From positions 101,643 through 165,642 of the forward strand of contig SUSZ01000001.1 of NCBI GenBank assembly GCA_015063165.1: a DNA stretch of 64,000 bases. Direction: 5' to 3'. Position 1 is the stretch's first letter. Each line of letters begins with the position of its first letter. Below are positions 9,692 through 19,054 of the stretch, in pieces. The translations under genes were made by a program, and so were the position numbers. The stretch comes from Thermoplasmata archaeon. GTDB taxonomy: Archaea; Thermoplasmatota; Thermoplasmata; Methanomassiliicoccales; Methanomethylophilaceae. The notes under the pieces are model-generated. The model did no database searches. It was given only the letters and a program-made list of their open reading frames with translations, and was not told the DNA's origin.

Positions 9692-11517
9692 CGGACTTCC
9701 CGATCACGGCGATGGTCGGCTACGAGGACGCGACGGTCGCATTGTCTGCGATGCTGTGCTCTCCCGACCTCCATAGCGTGCTGATAGCCGGCGGCTCGGG
9801 CACTGGCAAGAGCGTAGCCGCCCGCGCATCGCATCAGCTTTCCGGATCGAGAAGGATAGTGAACCTTCCCGCGACCTCCGATCAAGGCCAGGTCTTCGGA
9901 ACCCTGGACCTGGAGGAGGCGATCCGCTCCGGAAAGGAGGAGCGCACGGATTCGGTCCTCTCCCGCGCCGACGGGAACATACTCGTGATAGACGATGCCA
10001 ACCTGATGCGCCAGTCTCTCCTGCTGAGCATCCTCGAAGCCGCCGAGGAGGGGATGGCCGTTCCGGAGACCTCCTCCCCGTACAGCGTCGACCTGAAGGT
10101 CGTGTGCACCATGAACCCGGAGGAGGGCGACATCGACCCTCATGTCCTGGACAGGTTCGACATGTGCGTTTTCATCGAGCCTATCATGGACGAGGGGATG
10201 AGGAAGGAGGTCGCGAGGAGACGTCTCGCGTTCGACAAGGCGCCGGATTCCTTGGACGAGAGCTTTCTGACCGAGCTCAAGAGCATCCGCGACAAGGTCT
10301 CCAGAGCGGATGTGTCGAAGGTGACGGTGGCATCCGATTATCCGGGGTTCATATCCGAGATCTGCGGCGAGATGCATGTGGAAGGCCACCGCGGAGACAT
10401 AGCGGTGCTCAACACCGCCTGCGCCCTAGCCGCTCTGGACAGCAGGAGCTCCGCAGGCATGAGGGACCTTTCGAAAGCGGTGAAGCTCTGCCTGCAGCAT
10501 CGCAGGAGGGACCCTCCCGAGAATCAGCCTGAACCTCCGCAGCCTCAGGAAAGCGAGGAGGACCAGAATGACGATCCCCCTCAGAACGAGGAGGACCGCC
10601 AGGACGGCGAGAACGAGAGCAACAGCAGCGAGCCGCGTTCCGCCGAGGAGAACTCCGATGCCGACGAAAATGAGAAGCCAGAGAGCCAGGAGGACAAGGT
10701 GTTCGACATCGGGGAGCAGTTCGAAGTTCGGGACTACATTCCTGAGCCGGTCTCGAAGAAGGTCAAGAGCAGAACCGGCCGCAGGAACGAGTCGATCTCC
10801 AACGACGGGACCGGACACACGGTCGGCTACATGATACCCCGCGAGAGGATCAAGAGTCTGGCCCTATCCGCTTCCATAATAGCCGCCGCACCGAAACAGC
10901 CGTTCAGAAAGCATGAGGACCTGGCAGTGGTCCTCAAAGTCGACGATCTCCGCGAGAACGTCCGCATGAGAAGGAGGTCCACCGACATCGTGTTCGTCGT
11001 GGACGGCTCAGGATCGATGGGGGCCCATCAGCGCATGATAGCGGTGAAGGGAGCCGTCCTCTCGCTGCTGAACGACGCCTACCGTCGCAGGGACCGCGTA
11101 GGCATGGCCGTTTTCAGGGGACAGAGCGCCGAGGAGTACCTCCCGATGACGAGGAGCGTCCTCACCGCATACCGCAGGCTGAAGGAGATGCCTACCGGCG
11201 GGAAGACTCCGCTCACCAAGGGATTGACGAAAGGCATCGAGATGCTGAGGCGGTCGCGCGACCAGTCCACGGAACCGGTCATGGTGGTCCTCACTGACGG
11301 ACGCGGGAACTCCAAGGAGGACAGCGAGGATAACATCAGGAAGATCGCCGGGGTCCTGAGCTCGGAAGGTATTCGCACTATAGTGATAGATACCGAAACC
11401 GGACTCCTCCGCTTCGGTAGAACTATAGTGCTAGCATCAATACTGGATGCGGATTATATCAAATTGGAAGAGCTCAGCGGGAGAAACCTGCGCAGCTCCT
11501 TGGATTCGATGTTATGA
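9688..11517 (+). CDS. Mg/Co-chelatase subunit D-like (AAA+ plus VWA domain)
   Basis: A 609-residue protein with the BchD/ChlD layout. The N-terminal AAA+ domain has Walker A GGSGTGKS at residues 35-42 and Walker B LVIDDANLM, followed by CTMNPEEGDIDPHVLDRFDM. A very acidic, proline-rich linker follows at about residues 272-335. The C-terminal von Willebrand A domain has a complete MIDAS motif starting at Asp439 (DGSGSMG). Unlike many D subunits the Walker motifs look intact, so the subunit may still bind ATP. The start is the ATG overlapping the bchI-like stop. A longer open frame reaching back to 8842 is a shadow of bchI and is not used. In the complex, D should bridge the I ring to the CobN-like H subunit through the MIDAS site. 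Confidence 0.85.
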   Translation: MTDFPITAMVGYEDATVALSAMLCSPDLHSVLIAGGSGTGKSVAARASHQLSGSRRIVNLPATSDQGQVFGTLDLEEAIRSGKEERTDSVLSRADGNILVIDDANLMRQSLLLSILEAAEEGMAVPETSSPYSVDLKVVCTMNPEEGDIDPHVLDRFDMCVFIEPIMDEGMRKEVARRRLAFDKAPDSLDESFLTELKSIRDKVSRADVSKVTVASDYPGFISEICGEMHVEGHRGDIAVLNTACALAALDSRSSAGMRDLSKAVKLCLQHRRRDPPENQPEPPQPQESEEDQNDDPPQNEEDRQDGENESNSSEPRSAEENSDADENEKPESQEDKVFDIGEQFEVRDYIPEPVSKKVKSRTGRRNESISNDGTGHTVGYMIPRERIKSLALSASIIAAAPKQPFRKHEDLAVVLKVDDLRENVRMRRRSTDIVFVVDGSGSMGAHQRMIAVKGAVLSLLNDAYRRRDRVGMAVFRGQSAEEYLPMTRSVLTAYRRLKEMPTGGKTPLTKGLTKGIEMLRRSRDQSTEPVMVVLTDGRGNSKEDSEDNIRKIAGVLSSEGIRTIVIDTETGLLRFGRTIVLASILDADYIKLEELSGRNLRSSLDSML

Positions 11518-11526
11518 GGTGGTAAA

Positions 11527-14500
11527 ATGTCCAAGATAAGAATCTTCACCGTTCTATGGGAAACGCATATGCCTATGCTCGATCGCATAAAGGGCTCTCT
11601 GGAAGAGGAGATCCTCATCAACACCCCGCGCACCATAGAACAGTCCGGAATCTCCGACGAAGACCTTCTTAAGACCATAGAGTCCTGTGATGCGACGATC
11701 ATCTACAGGCAGAACAGCGATTTCTCCGAGAGGATCCGCGCTCTGCTCTATCCCGTCAAGGAGAAGCTGCGCATCATAAACTTCGCAAACGACCCCTCCC
11801 TATGGGACCTCACATCCGTCGGCCACGATGTCGCTGTGAGGGCTTACGAATACATGCTCACAGGAGGCGACGAGAACCTCGGACGCATGATAGATTACGT
11901 CGCCAAGACCCTCTGCGGAAAGGCAGGGGAGCCTCTTCCACCTATAGAGTTCCCCTGGCAGGCGGTGGTGTCCCCGGAAGACGGGGAGATGTACGAGAGC
12001 GTCGACGGATACGTCAAGGAACGCGTAAAGGACCCGGACCTCCCGTTCGTCGGAGTCATGGCGTCCCGTCCTGCCCTCCTGATGGACGGATTGATCATCG
12101 AGAAGGAGATGTGCAGGCATCTCTCCGAGAACGGCCTGAACCCGCTTCTCGTGTTCTGCGACTGGTCCGCCAAACCCGATTTCGGAGCACTGTCGCCCAG
12201 CGGAGTGGTCAAAAAGTTCTTCACGCGCGACGGCAAGCCTCTGGCGGACGCCATCGTCAAGATGACCACCACGTTCATAGGAGAGGACCGCGACCCCGGC
12301 TGCAAAGAGGCGATACCGGAGACCGCGGGATACCTCTGCCGCATGAACGTGCCGGTATACCAGCCTGTGATGATGTCCGAGATGACCGTACCTCAGTGGG
12401 AGGAGTCGATAGGTCTCGCGGGCGACATAGCCTGGCACATATCGTTCCCGGAATTCGAGGGGATAATCGATCCGTATGTGGTGTCCTCGAACATAGAGGA
12501 GAATGGGAACCGCAGACGCGTCTCCGTTCCGGAAAGGATGAACAGGCTGGCCGAACGCATCGCCAACCATGTCGCGCTGAGAAGGAAGCCCAACTCGGAG
12601 AAGAGGGTGGCGATCTTCCTCAACAACTACCCTTGCAACGGAGTGGAAGCCAATGTTGGGAACGCGGCCGGATTGGACAGCCTCGAGAGCATCGCCGACC
12701 TGATGAAGCGCCTGAAGGAACAGGGCTACAATGTCGATCCCCCGAAGGACGGAAAGGAGCTCATCGACACGATACTCGGCAGGAAGGCCCTGTCGGAATT
12801 CCGTTGGACCACTGTCCAGTCGATAGCGGCCAACGGAGGCGTCCTCCATGCCATGGACGTGGACGAGTACCTCCGCTACTTCAGCACGCTGACGGAGAAG
12901 GCTCAGGAGGATGTGAAGTCCACATGGGGAGAGCCTCCCGGAAAAGCAATGGTCCTGAACGACCGCATACTGATAACCGGAGTGGAGTTCGGGAACGTGG
13001 CCGTGATCGTCCAGCCCAAGCGCGGATGCTACGGCGCACGTTGCGACGGACAGGTGTGCAAGATACTCCACGACCCGGCCTGCCCTCCCACACATCAGTT
13101 CCTGGCCTGCTACCACTACTTCGAGGACATCTGGGGAGCCGATGCGATCGTCCACACCGGCACGCACGGATGCATGGAATGGACGCCAGGAAAAGGCGTC
13201 GGGATGACGGAGAGCTGCTACCCGGACATCGCCATGCGGAGCACCCCGCATTTCTACATCTACAACTCGGACAATCCTTCGGAGGGTCTGGTGGCCAAGC
13301 GCAGGTCGTACGCCACCCTGATTGACCATATGCAGCACCTGATGACAGAGGTGAACCTGTACGGAGGCTACTCCGAGCTGGACGGCCTCCTGAAGGAGTA
13401 CGGCGTCGCCCATACGGACCCGGTCAGGTCGGATGAGCTGAAATCCAAGATTATAGCCAAGGCGGAGGAGCTCAAGTTCGGACGTCTGGGACTGTCCCCG
13501 GAGATGAGCCTCTACGAAATCACGAAGATCTGCCACGAGGAGCTGTCGCGGATGAGGAACTCCCTCATGAACAAGGGCCTGCACGTCCTGGGGAAGATGC
13601 CTCAGGGCGACGACCTCACATCCGCGGTGACCTCCATAATCCGCTACGGGGAAGAGCACGATTCCCTCCGCGATTGCATCTGCAACCTCGTCGGGCGCGA
13701 TCTTTCCGCTCTCTACAAGGACAAGGGAGCGTACGACGAGGAGTTCGACTGCTCCAACGAGGAGATCATCCGCAGAGTCGAGGACCTGACCAAATCCTTC
13801 GTGGGATGCATCCTGAACGGAAGAACCGTCGAAGAATCCCTGAAGGAGATCGGACTCGAACCCGATGGAGACGTCAGCGGCTTCGCTCCGTTCGTGGAGA
13901 CCATCCATGACGTTTCCGACCGCATCAGCTCCTCAGACGAGATAGGGGCGATGGTCAACGCGCTGAACGGCGGATTCGTTCCGCCTGGACCGTCGGGATA
14001 CATAACCCGCGGAGAGTACCGGATAGTTCCGACCGGCAGGAACTTCTACTCCATGGATCCGCATGCCGTCCCGTCCAAATCCGCTTATTCCTCCGGATGC
14101 AAGATCGCCAAGGTCGAGATAGAGCGCTATCTCGAAGACACAGGGGAGATTCCGGAGAGCCTAGGATTCTTCTGGACGATGGGCGAGCTCATATCCACCG
14201 GCGGGGAGCAGATGTCCCAGATGATGTACCTCCTGGGGGCCGAGCCCGTATGGAACGGAGAAGGACGCGTGAAGGACTTCCGCATCCTGTCGCTGGAAGA
14301 GCTCGGACGCCCTAGGATCGACGTCTCGGTCAACGTGTCCTGCATCCTCAGAGACAACATGATGAACGCCATCGACTTCATGGACTCGGTCGTATCCGCA
14401 GTAGCCGATCTGGACGAGCCTCTTGAGATGAACTTCGTGAGGATGCATTCCCTCCAGTCGATCAAAGACGGCATGGACGAGAGCGACGCCAATGCCAGAT

Positions 14501-15327
14501 TCTTCGGAGCTCCTCCGGGAACTTACACCTCCGGGGTCAATCTGGCCGTCTTCGCGAGCGCATGGAAGGAGGACTCCGACCTGGCGAACGTGTTCGTCCG
14601 CACCAAAGGGCACGGATACGGAGGAGGAAGGAACGGCAAGCCGATGTACGAGCAGTTCGCCACCGTGCTGTCCAGGACCAACGCCGTTATGGAAGGGTCC
14701 GCATCCGACGAGAACGACCTCCTCTCGTGCAGCTGCCATTTCAGCAACATCGGGGGGATGGTGTCGGCCTGCCGCTACCTGTCGGACTCCGAAGTGAAAG
14801 CGTACTGCATAGACACTCGCGACCCCAGGGACATCTCGGTGGGAACCCTCAAAGAGGAGATAGAGAGGGCCATGCGCAACCGCACCCTGAATCCCGAATG
14901 GCTGGAAGGAATGAAAGCCCACGGATACAAAGGGGCCAACGACATCGCGAAGAGGGTCGTCCGCATGTTCGGATGGCAGGCGACCACGCACGAGGTGGAC
15001 GACTGGCTGTTCGACGCTTCCGTTGAAGCGTTCGTTGACGACGACGAGATGCGCGAATTCTTCGAAAAAAACAACATCTACGCCCTGGAGGAGCTGGAAC
15101 GCAGGCTTCTCGAAGCCCAGGCCAGAGGGCTCTGGAATCCGGATCCGGACACGCTGGAGCGTCTGAAGGAAGCCTACCTCAGGATAGAATCGGAACTGGA
15201 GGAGATGGCTGGCGATGGAGAATTCCAGGGCGGCAGCATAGACATGTTCACCCAGAAGGATGTCCTAGAATGGGACCAGCGCGGAGTCTCCGACATCACG
15301 TCGAGGATACACTCCAAGAAACCGTGA
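11527..15327 (+). CDS. CobN/BchH-family chelatase large subunit (HmuS-like role possible)
   Basis: A 1266-residue CobN/magnesium-chelatase subunit H family protein, about the normal family length. The diagnostic core around residues 543-557 reads HTGTHGCMEWTPGKG, followed by CYPDIAMRSTPHFYIYN and NPSEGLVAKRRS. The C-terminal part carries YGGGRNGKPMYEQF and a final WxxDPDTLERLxEAY-type end, both family hallmarks. A strong ribosome-binding site (gaggtggt) lies just before the ATG, 9 bases after the bchD-like stop. Known family members insert cobalt (CobN), magnesium (BchH) or, in bacterial hmu operons, remove iron from heme anaerobically (HmuS). The FecCD/FecE genes immediately downstream and the FecB-like protein nearby favour handling of an imported metal-tetrapyrrole, but cobalt insertion into a corrinoid is an equal alternative. 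Confidence 0.85.
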   Translation: MSKIRIFTVLWETHMPMLDRIKGSLEEEILINTPRTIEQSGISDEDLLKTIESCDATIIYRQNSDFSERIRALLYPVKEKLRIINFANDPSLWDLTSVGHDVAVRAYEYMLTGGDENLGRMIDYVAKTLCGKAGEPLPPIEFPWQAVVSPEDGEMYESVDGYVKERVKDPDLPFVGVMASRPALLMDGLIIEKEMCRHLSENGLNPLLVFCDWSAKPDFGALSPSGVVKKFFTRDGKPLADAIVKMTTTFIGEDRDPGCKEAIPETAGYLCRMNVPVYQPVMMSEMTVPQWEESIGLAGDIAWHISFPEFEGIIDPYVVSSNIEENGNRRRVSVPERMNRLAERIANHVALRRKPNSEKRVAIFLNNYPCNGVEANVGNAAGLDSLESIADLMKRLKEQGYNVDPPKDGKELIDTILGRKALSEFRWTTVQSIAANGGVLHAMDVDEYLRYFSTLTEKAQEDVKSTWGEPPGKAMVLNDRILITGVEFGNVAVIVQPKRGCYGARCDGQVCKILHDPACPPTHQFLACYHYFEDIWGADAIVHTGTHGCMEWTPGKGVGMTESCYPDIAMRSTPHFYIYNSDNPSEGLVAKRRSYATLIDHMQHLMTEVNLYGGYSELDGLLKEYGVAHTDPVRSDELKSKIIAKAEELKFGRLGLSPEMSLYEITKICHEELSRMRNSLMNKGLHVLGKMPQGDDLTSAVTSIIRYGEEHDSLRDCICNLVGRDLSALYKDKGAYDEEFDCSNEEIIRRVEDLTKSFVGCILNGRTVEESLKEIGLEPDGDVSGFAPFVETIHDVSDRISSSDEIGAMVNALNGGFVPPGPSGYITRGEYRIVPTGRNFYSMDPHAVPSKSAYSSGCKIAKVEIERYLEDTGEIPESLGFFWTMGELISTGGEQMSQMMYLLGAEPVWNGEGRVKDFRILSLEELGRPRIDVSVNVSCILRDNMMNAIDFMDSVVSAVADLDEPLEMNFVRMHSLQSIKDGMDESDANARFFGAPPGTYTSGVNLAVFASAWKEDSDLANVFVRTKGHGYGGGRNGKPMYEQFATVLSRTNAVMEGSASDENDLLSCSCHFSNIGGMVSACRYLSDSEVKAYCIDTRDPRDISVGTLKEEIERAMRNRTLNPEWLEGMKAHGYKGANDIAKRVVRMFGWQATTHEVDDWLFDASVEAFVDDDEMREFFEKNNIYALEELERRLLEAQARGLWNPDPDTLERLKEAYLRIESELEEMAGDGEFQGGSIDMFTQKDVLEWDQRGVSDITSRIHSKKP

Positions 15328-15594
15328 CAGTCTGAACGGCCAGTTCCGCCATTTGTATTGGCACATATTCCCACCAGTGACTGGAGTTACAAAATAGCAT
15401 ATGCTAAAGTATTAACTGGACAGTTGGCTATACAGTCCATAGACCCGGATAAGACAATAAGGTCTTAAAAGGCGAAGTCCGCTGTATAGCAGAACGGATG
15501 TCGCGCCTTGACCGACATGCCTTCGACACTGGATTCGTCCGTGAAACGGGATGAAAACGCAGAGAGATGCTTCTCTCCCCTTTCATTATGAGTG
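15328..15594 (+). promoter_or_regulatory. intergenic region with palindromes before the FecCD-1 gene
   Basis: No gene is visible between the CobN-like gene and the permease. The region holds a perfect 12-bp palindrome TAGCATATGCTA (15395-15406). It also holds a separated 9-bp inverted pair, GCTATACAG (15427-15435) and CTGTATAGC (15482-15490). A TATA-like GTCTTAAAAGG lies between the arms of the pair (about 15461-15471), so the arms could be operator half-sites around a promoter. This suggests the transporter is regulated separately from the chelatase genes. Confidence 0.4.
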
Positions 15595-16755
15595 ATGCTC
15601 ATGGGAAAGCTATCCGAACTGAAATCTGTGATAAAAGGGGAAATGGTAGACGATACCACCCGTGGGCAATACGAAAAGTCCCGCAGACGCAAGATCCTCT
15701 TCATGCTGATATCCGGTCTGGCCCTCATCGTGATATCCATGGCCGTCCTAGGGATAGGGGGGATAATGATCTCTCCCCTGCAGGTGCTCGAGACGTTCCT
15801 GTACAAGTACTTCCCGGGATCGTTCCCGCCGCCGGAACAGGCGTATTACGAGGTCGTGATCTACGGATACAGGATACCGCGTATCTTGCTCGGGATCATG
15901 ACAGGAGCATGTCTGGCCGTCGCCGGGGCTTCGATGCAAGGGATCCTCAAGAATCCCTTGGCCGACCCGTTCACGCTAGGGCTTTCCTCCGCCGCATCCT
16001 GCGGAGCCGGGATAGGAATAGTGCTGGGGCCGATGCTGTTCGGATCCTTCTACACCACCACATACGAATTCCTTGGCCACTATGTCTCGTTCCAGTGGAT
16101 ATTCATGGTCCTCGTGGCGTTCATGTTCGGACTCGCCAGCGCCATGATCATAATAATGCTCACAGGAAAACGTGCTGTCAGCCATTCCACCCTCATCCTG
16201 ACGGGTGTCGTGGTAGGATACATCTTCTCCGCCATCCTGTCCTATCTGAAATACATCTCCGACGAGGCCGCGCTGAAGGACCTCACGCTATGGCTCCTGG
16301 GCGGAATGTGGGGAGCCAGCTGGGATGCCGTGGTCATAGTGGTCCCGATCGGCCTGATAGGCATAATCCTCATGTGGCGGACCGCCGTGGACCTCAACGC
16401 CCTGTCCAGCGGCGACGACGTAGCCAAGAACCTGGGCGTCAAGGTGTCTGCCGTCCGCAAGAGGATCATGATCCTTTCCGCCCTGGTCACTTCGGCCTGC
16501 ATGGCGTTCACCGGGATCATAGGATTCGTCGGGCTGATGGCGCCCCATATGGTCAGGATGCTGATCGGGAACGACAACCGTTATCTGATACCCGCATCGG
16601 CTATATTCGGCGCCCTGATACTGGTGTCTTGCGACGCCATCGCCAGATACGTGATACGTCCGTCCGAGCTGCCTGTCGGGATAATAATGTACCTTGTGGG
16701 AGGAGTGTTCTTCATGTTCCTCATCCGCAAGATGAGAGGCGGGTACGACATATGA
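15595..16755 (+). CDS. FecCD-family ABC transporter permease (iron/B12/heme type), copy 1
   Basis: A protein of about 386 residues with a cytoplasmic basic N-terminus and the FecCD/BtuC permease core. RIPRILLGIMTGACLAVAGASMQG, the hallmark N-terminal motif, is followed by NPLADPFTLGLSSAASCGAG. Later come GIIGFVGLMAPHMVRMLIGNDNRYLIPASAIFGALIL and the closing LPVGIIMYLVGG. Possible starts are a GTG at 15592 and ATGs at 15595 and 15601, and none has a clear ribosome-binding site. The stop overlaps the ATPase start (ATGA). No binding protein is encoded with it, so it may share the FecB-like protein encoded at 22632-25997. The substrate family covers ferric siderophores, heme and cobalamin. Confidence 0.85.
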   Translation: MLMGKLSELKSVIKGEMVDDTTRGQYEKSRRRKILFMLISGLALIVISMAVLGIGGIMISPLQVLETFLYKYFPGSFPPPEQAYYEVVIYGYRIPRILLGIMTGACLAVAGASMQGILKNPLADPFTLGLSSAASCGAGIGIVLGPMLFGSFYTTTYEFLGHYVSFQWIFMVLVAFMFGLASAMIIIMLTGKRAVSHSTLILTGVVVGYIFSAILSYLKYISDEAALKDLTLWLLGGMWGASWDAVVIVVPIGLIGIILMWRTAVDLNALSSGDDVAKNLGVKVSAVRKRIMILSALVTSACMAFTGIIGFVGLMAPHMVRMLIGNDNRYLIPASAIFGALILVSCDAIARYVIRPSELPVGIIMYLVGGVFFMFLIRKMRGGYDI

Positions 16756-17540
16756 TGCTGAAAGTAGAGAACCTGGTCCAGGGATACGGCGGAAACATCG
16801 TGCTCGACGGGATATCGTTCGAAGTCAGCACTGGCGAGATAGTGGCGCTTCTGGGTCCCAACGGCTCCGGGAAGTCCACCATCATAAAGACCGTCTGCGA
16901 CATAATGGCTCCGAAGTCAGGATCGATCACGATAGACGGCCGCGAAGTGCATGATTTCGACAGCTCCGAGCTGGCCAAGGTCGTATCCTACGTTCCCCAG
17001 TCTTCCGCCGCCGCTGTCTATACCACCGTCATGGACACCGTGCTGGTAGGAAGGCGCCCTTACATAGGATGGTCGTACAAGAACGAGGACATAGAGATCG
17101 CCATAGACTCGATGAGGAAGATGAACGTCGAATCGCTTTCGGACAAGAACGTGTCCGAGCTCTCCGGAGGCCAGAAGCAGAGGGTGTTCCTGGCCCGCTC
17201 CCTGGCACAGGACCCCGATTTCTTCATCTTCGACGAGCCAACCAGCGCCCTGGACCTCAAGTTCCAGATGAAGACCATGATCTCGATGAGACGGATAATC
17301 AAGGAGAACGGAGCAGGTATGCTCATCGCCCTCCACGACATCAACCTGGCCCTTAACTACACCGACAAGGTGATAATGATCAAAGACGGGAAGGTGCTGG
17401 CGTTCGGAGACCCGAAGACCACCGTCACAGAGGACACGATACGCGAAGTGTATGGGGTGGACACGGAGATAATCGAGACGAAGAACGGCCGCTACATACT
17501 TCCGATATCGCCGTGTGATGGAGAAGGCGGAGGATTCTAA
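16752..17540 (+). CDS. FecE/BtuD-type ABC transporter ATPase, copy 1
   Basis: A 262-residue ATPase with Walker A GPNGSGKST, a Q-loop VPQSS, the ABC signature LSGGQKQRVFLARSL, Walker B FFIFDEPTSALDL and H-loop LHDINLALNYTDK. These match the iron/cobalamin transporter ATPase subfamily. The ATG overlaps the permease stop by 4 bases, giving a two-gene FecCD-FecE unit directly downstream of the chelatase genes. A longer open frame upstream (from 15567) is a shadow of the permease. The gene ends in TAA and converges on the MATE gene. Confidence 0.88.
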   Translation: MMLKVENLVQGYGGNIVLDGISFEVSTGEIVALLGPNGSGKSTIIKTVCDIMAPKSGSITIDGREVHDFDSSELAKVVSYVPQSSAAAVYTTVMDTVLVGRRPYIGWSYKNEDIEIAIDSMRKMNVESLSDKNVSELSGGQKQRVFLARSLAQDPDFFIFDEPTSALDLKFQMKTMISMRRIIKENGAGMLIALHDINLALNYTDKVIMIKDGKVLAFGDPKTTVTEDTIREVYGVDTEIIETKNGRYILPISPCDGEGGGF

Positions 17541-17630
17541 CGATTTAGTCATCCCAGCCTTTTCTTGATTACCTCCCTTGTGTCCTTCAACGACATGCTT
17601 TCCATGAGCGTTATCGACACCATGGAAGAT

Positions 17631-18977
17631 TCAACCACTCTGCTTTCTGGAGAACAGCGAACGTCCCGGATACTTAATCCTCATGGCGTATATCACGCAG
17701 ACTGCCATCATTATCAGTCCAAGATACTCCGCCGCATCCAAAGACCAATATATGGCCGTCATGTCGAAGAAGGTGGAGACGTAGTAGAACAGGATGAAGA
17801 AGATCTCGCGGATGAACATCGTGACCGTGGCCAGCTGGGAGAAGCACAGCGTCTGGAGCACTGACGAGCACACATGGGTCAGACAGATCGAGGCCAGCGC
17901 GAGGGCGTAGATCCTGATGACCATAGCGATCTCCGACCTGAACTGGACCATGTCGTCCGAATACGTGAAAGCGTAAGAGAACGGCTCCGCGAAGACAATC
18001 AGGACAGCCGTCAGGACCAGGGAGAGGATGATGGCCATCTTGAACGCGTACCTCATCCCAATCATCACGTTCTCGTCGTTCTTCATGCCGATGGAATAAG
18101 ACACCACCGGAATCATCGATGCGGCTATCGCCTGGACAGGCACCATCGCCAGCGTTATGTAGCGGAACGGCAGGCTGTATGTTATCATTCCATCCGTTCC
18201 TCCGACGATGACGACCAGAGCGTTCTCGGGTATCATCATTATGGGTATTAGGGCTAGCTCCAGAGAGTGGGGGATACCGACCTTGCAGATGTCCCAGATC
18301 TGCTCCTTGATGAATCTGAATCCCTTGAAAACAGGCTTTATGAACATGCGTCCTGAAGCGTACCAGTATAGTCCCACCAGGGTGGTAATAACGAACGAGA
18401 TAGCCGTCGCCAGGGCCGCTCCGAAGACCCCGAGATCGAGAACGTAGATGAGGACGGGGTCGAGGACTATGTTGATGAGGGAGGCCGCTATCGAAAGACC
18501 GGAGGATTTCTTCGCCTCCCCTTCCGACCTGAGCATTCCCAGTATGACCCCATTCAGCATCAGGAACGGACTGAAAACCAGACTTGGAATCAGATAATCC
18601 ATGCTTAGATCGACGTTCTCGCCGCCGCTCATGAACGAGATCATCGTGCGCGATATAAGGAGGATGAACAGCGACAGGCATACCGACACCAGCGCGATGA
18701 GCACAATGGACTGCGATGCCAGACTGTTTGCACGTTCGTGCTGCTTCGCCCCCAAGGCCCTGGAGATGGCCGTGGAGGCTCCCACGCCAAGGCCGGTGCC
18801 GACGTCTATCATAATGAAGTACAGCGGTCCTGCGAGGGTTATGGCCGAGTTTGCATCAGGTCCCAGACCAGCGCACCAGAACGAATCTATGTACACCTGG
18901 ATGCTGGACAGCAGGAAGGCGAATATCAGCGGAACTGACATAACACTGATGGCCTTCGCCGGGTCCTTCCCCATCAA
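17631..18977 (-). CDS. MATE-family efflux transporter
   Basis: A 448-residue membrane protein with the MATE (NorM/DinF-like) architecture: about 12 hydrophobic helices in two homologous halves. The first helix has PLIFAFLLSSIQVYIDSFWCAGLGPDANSAI, and the next region has GVGASTAISRALGAKQHERAN, which is the family signature. The start is uncertain. The open frame begins at a TTG (18977) with an ATG next to it (18974), but family members usually have about ten more residues. A good AAGGAG site precedes an in-frame CTG nine codons upstream. It lies between the two arms of the metal/tetrapyrrole locus, so export of a metallophore or tetrapyrrole by-product is possible. MATE substrates are otherwise unpredictable. 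Confidence 0.8.
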   Translation of the reverse strand: MMGKDPAKAISVMSVPLIFAFLLSSIQVYIDSFWCAGLGPDANSAITLAGPLYFIMIDVGTGLGVGASTAISRALGAKQHERANSLASQSIVLIALVSVCLSLFILLISRTMISFMSGGENVDLSMDYLIPSLVFSPFLMLNGVILGMLRSEGEAKKSSGLSIAASLINIVLDPVLIYVLDLGVFGAALATAISFVITTLVGLYWYASGRMFIKPVFKGFRFIKEQIWDICKVGIPHSLELALIPIMMIPENALVVIVGGTDGMITYSLPFRYITLAMVPVQAIAASMIPVVSYSIGMKNDENVMIGMRYAFKMAIILSLVLTAVLIVFAEPFSYAFTYSDDMVQFRSEIAMVIRIYALALASICLTHVCSSVLQTLCFSQLATVTMFIREIFFILFYYVSTFFDMTAIYWSLDAAEYLGLIMMAVCVIYAMRIKYPGRSLFSRKQSG

Positions 18978-19054
18978 CGCGATGCGCTCGGTCTCTTCCA
19001 GATTAAGAACTCCTTGAGATTGGAAATGGCGGGAGCCGAAGCCCCCGTATAGGT

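Noticed and set aside
11800..13908. 702-residue minus-strand open frame inside the CobN-like gene, with other long frames there
   Set aside because: Same effect in a GC-rich gene; the composition is unnatural (Arg, His and Val rich) and the CobN motifs lie on the plus strand.
15328..15594. Cobalamin or other riboswitch before the FecCD-1 gene
   Set aside because: No conserved B12-box or other known aptamer core could be recognised; only short palindromes are present.
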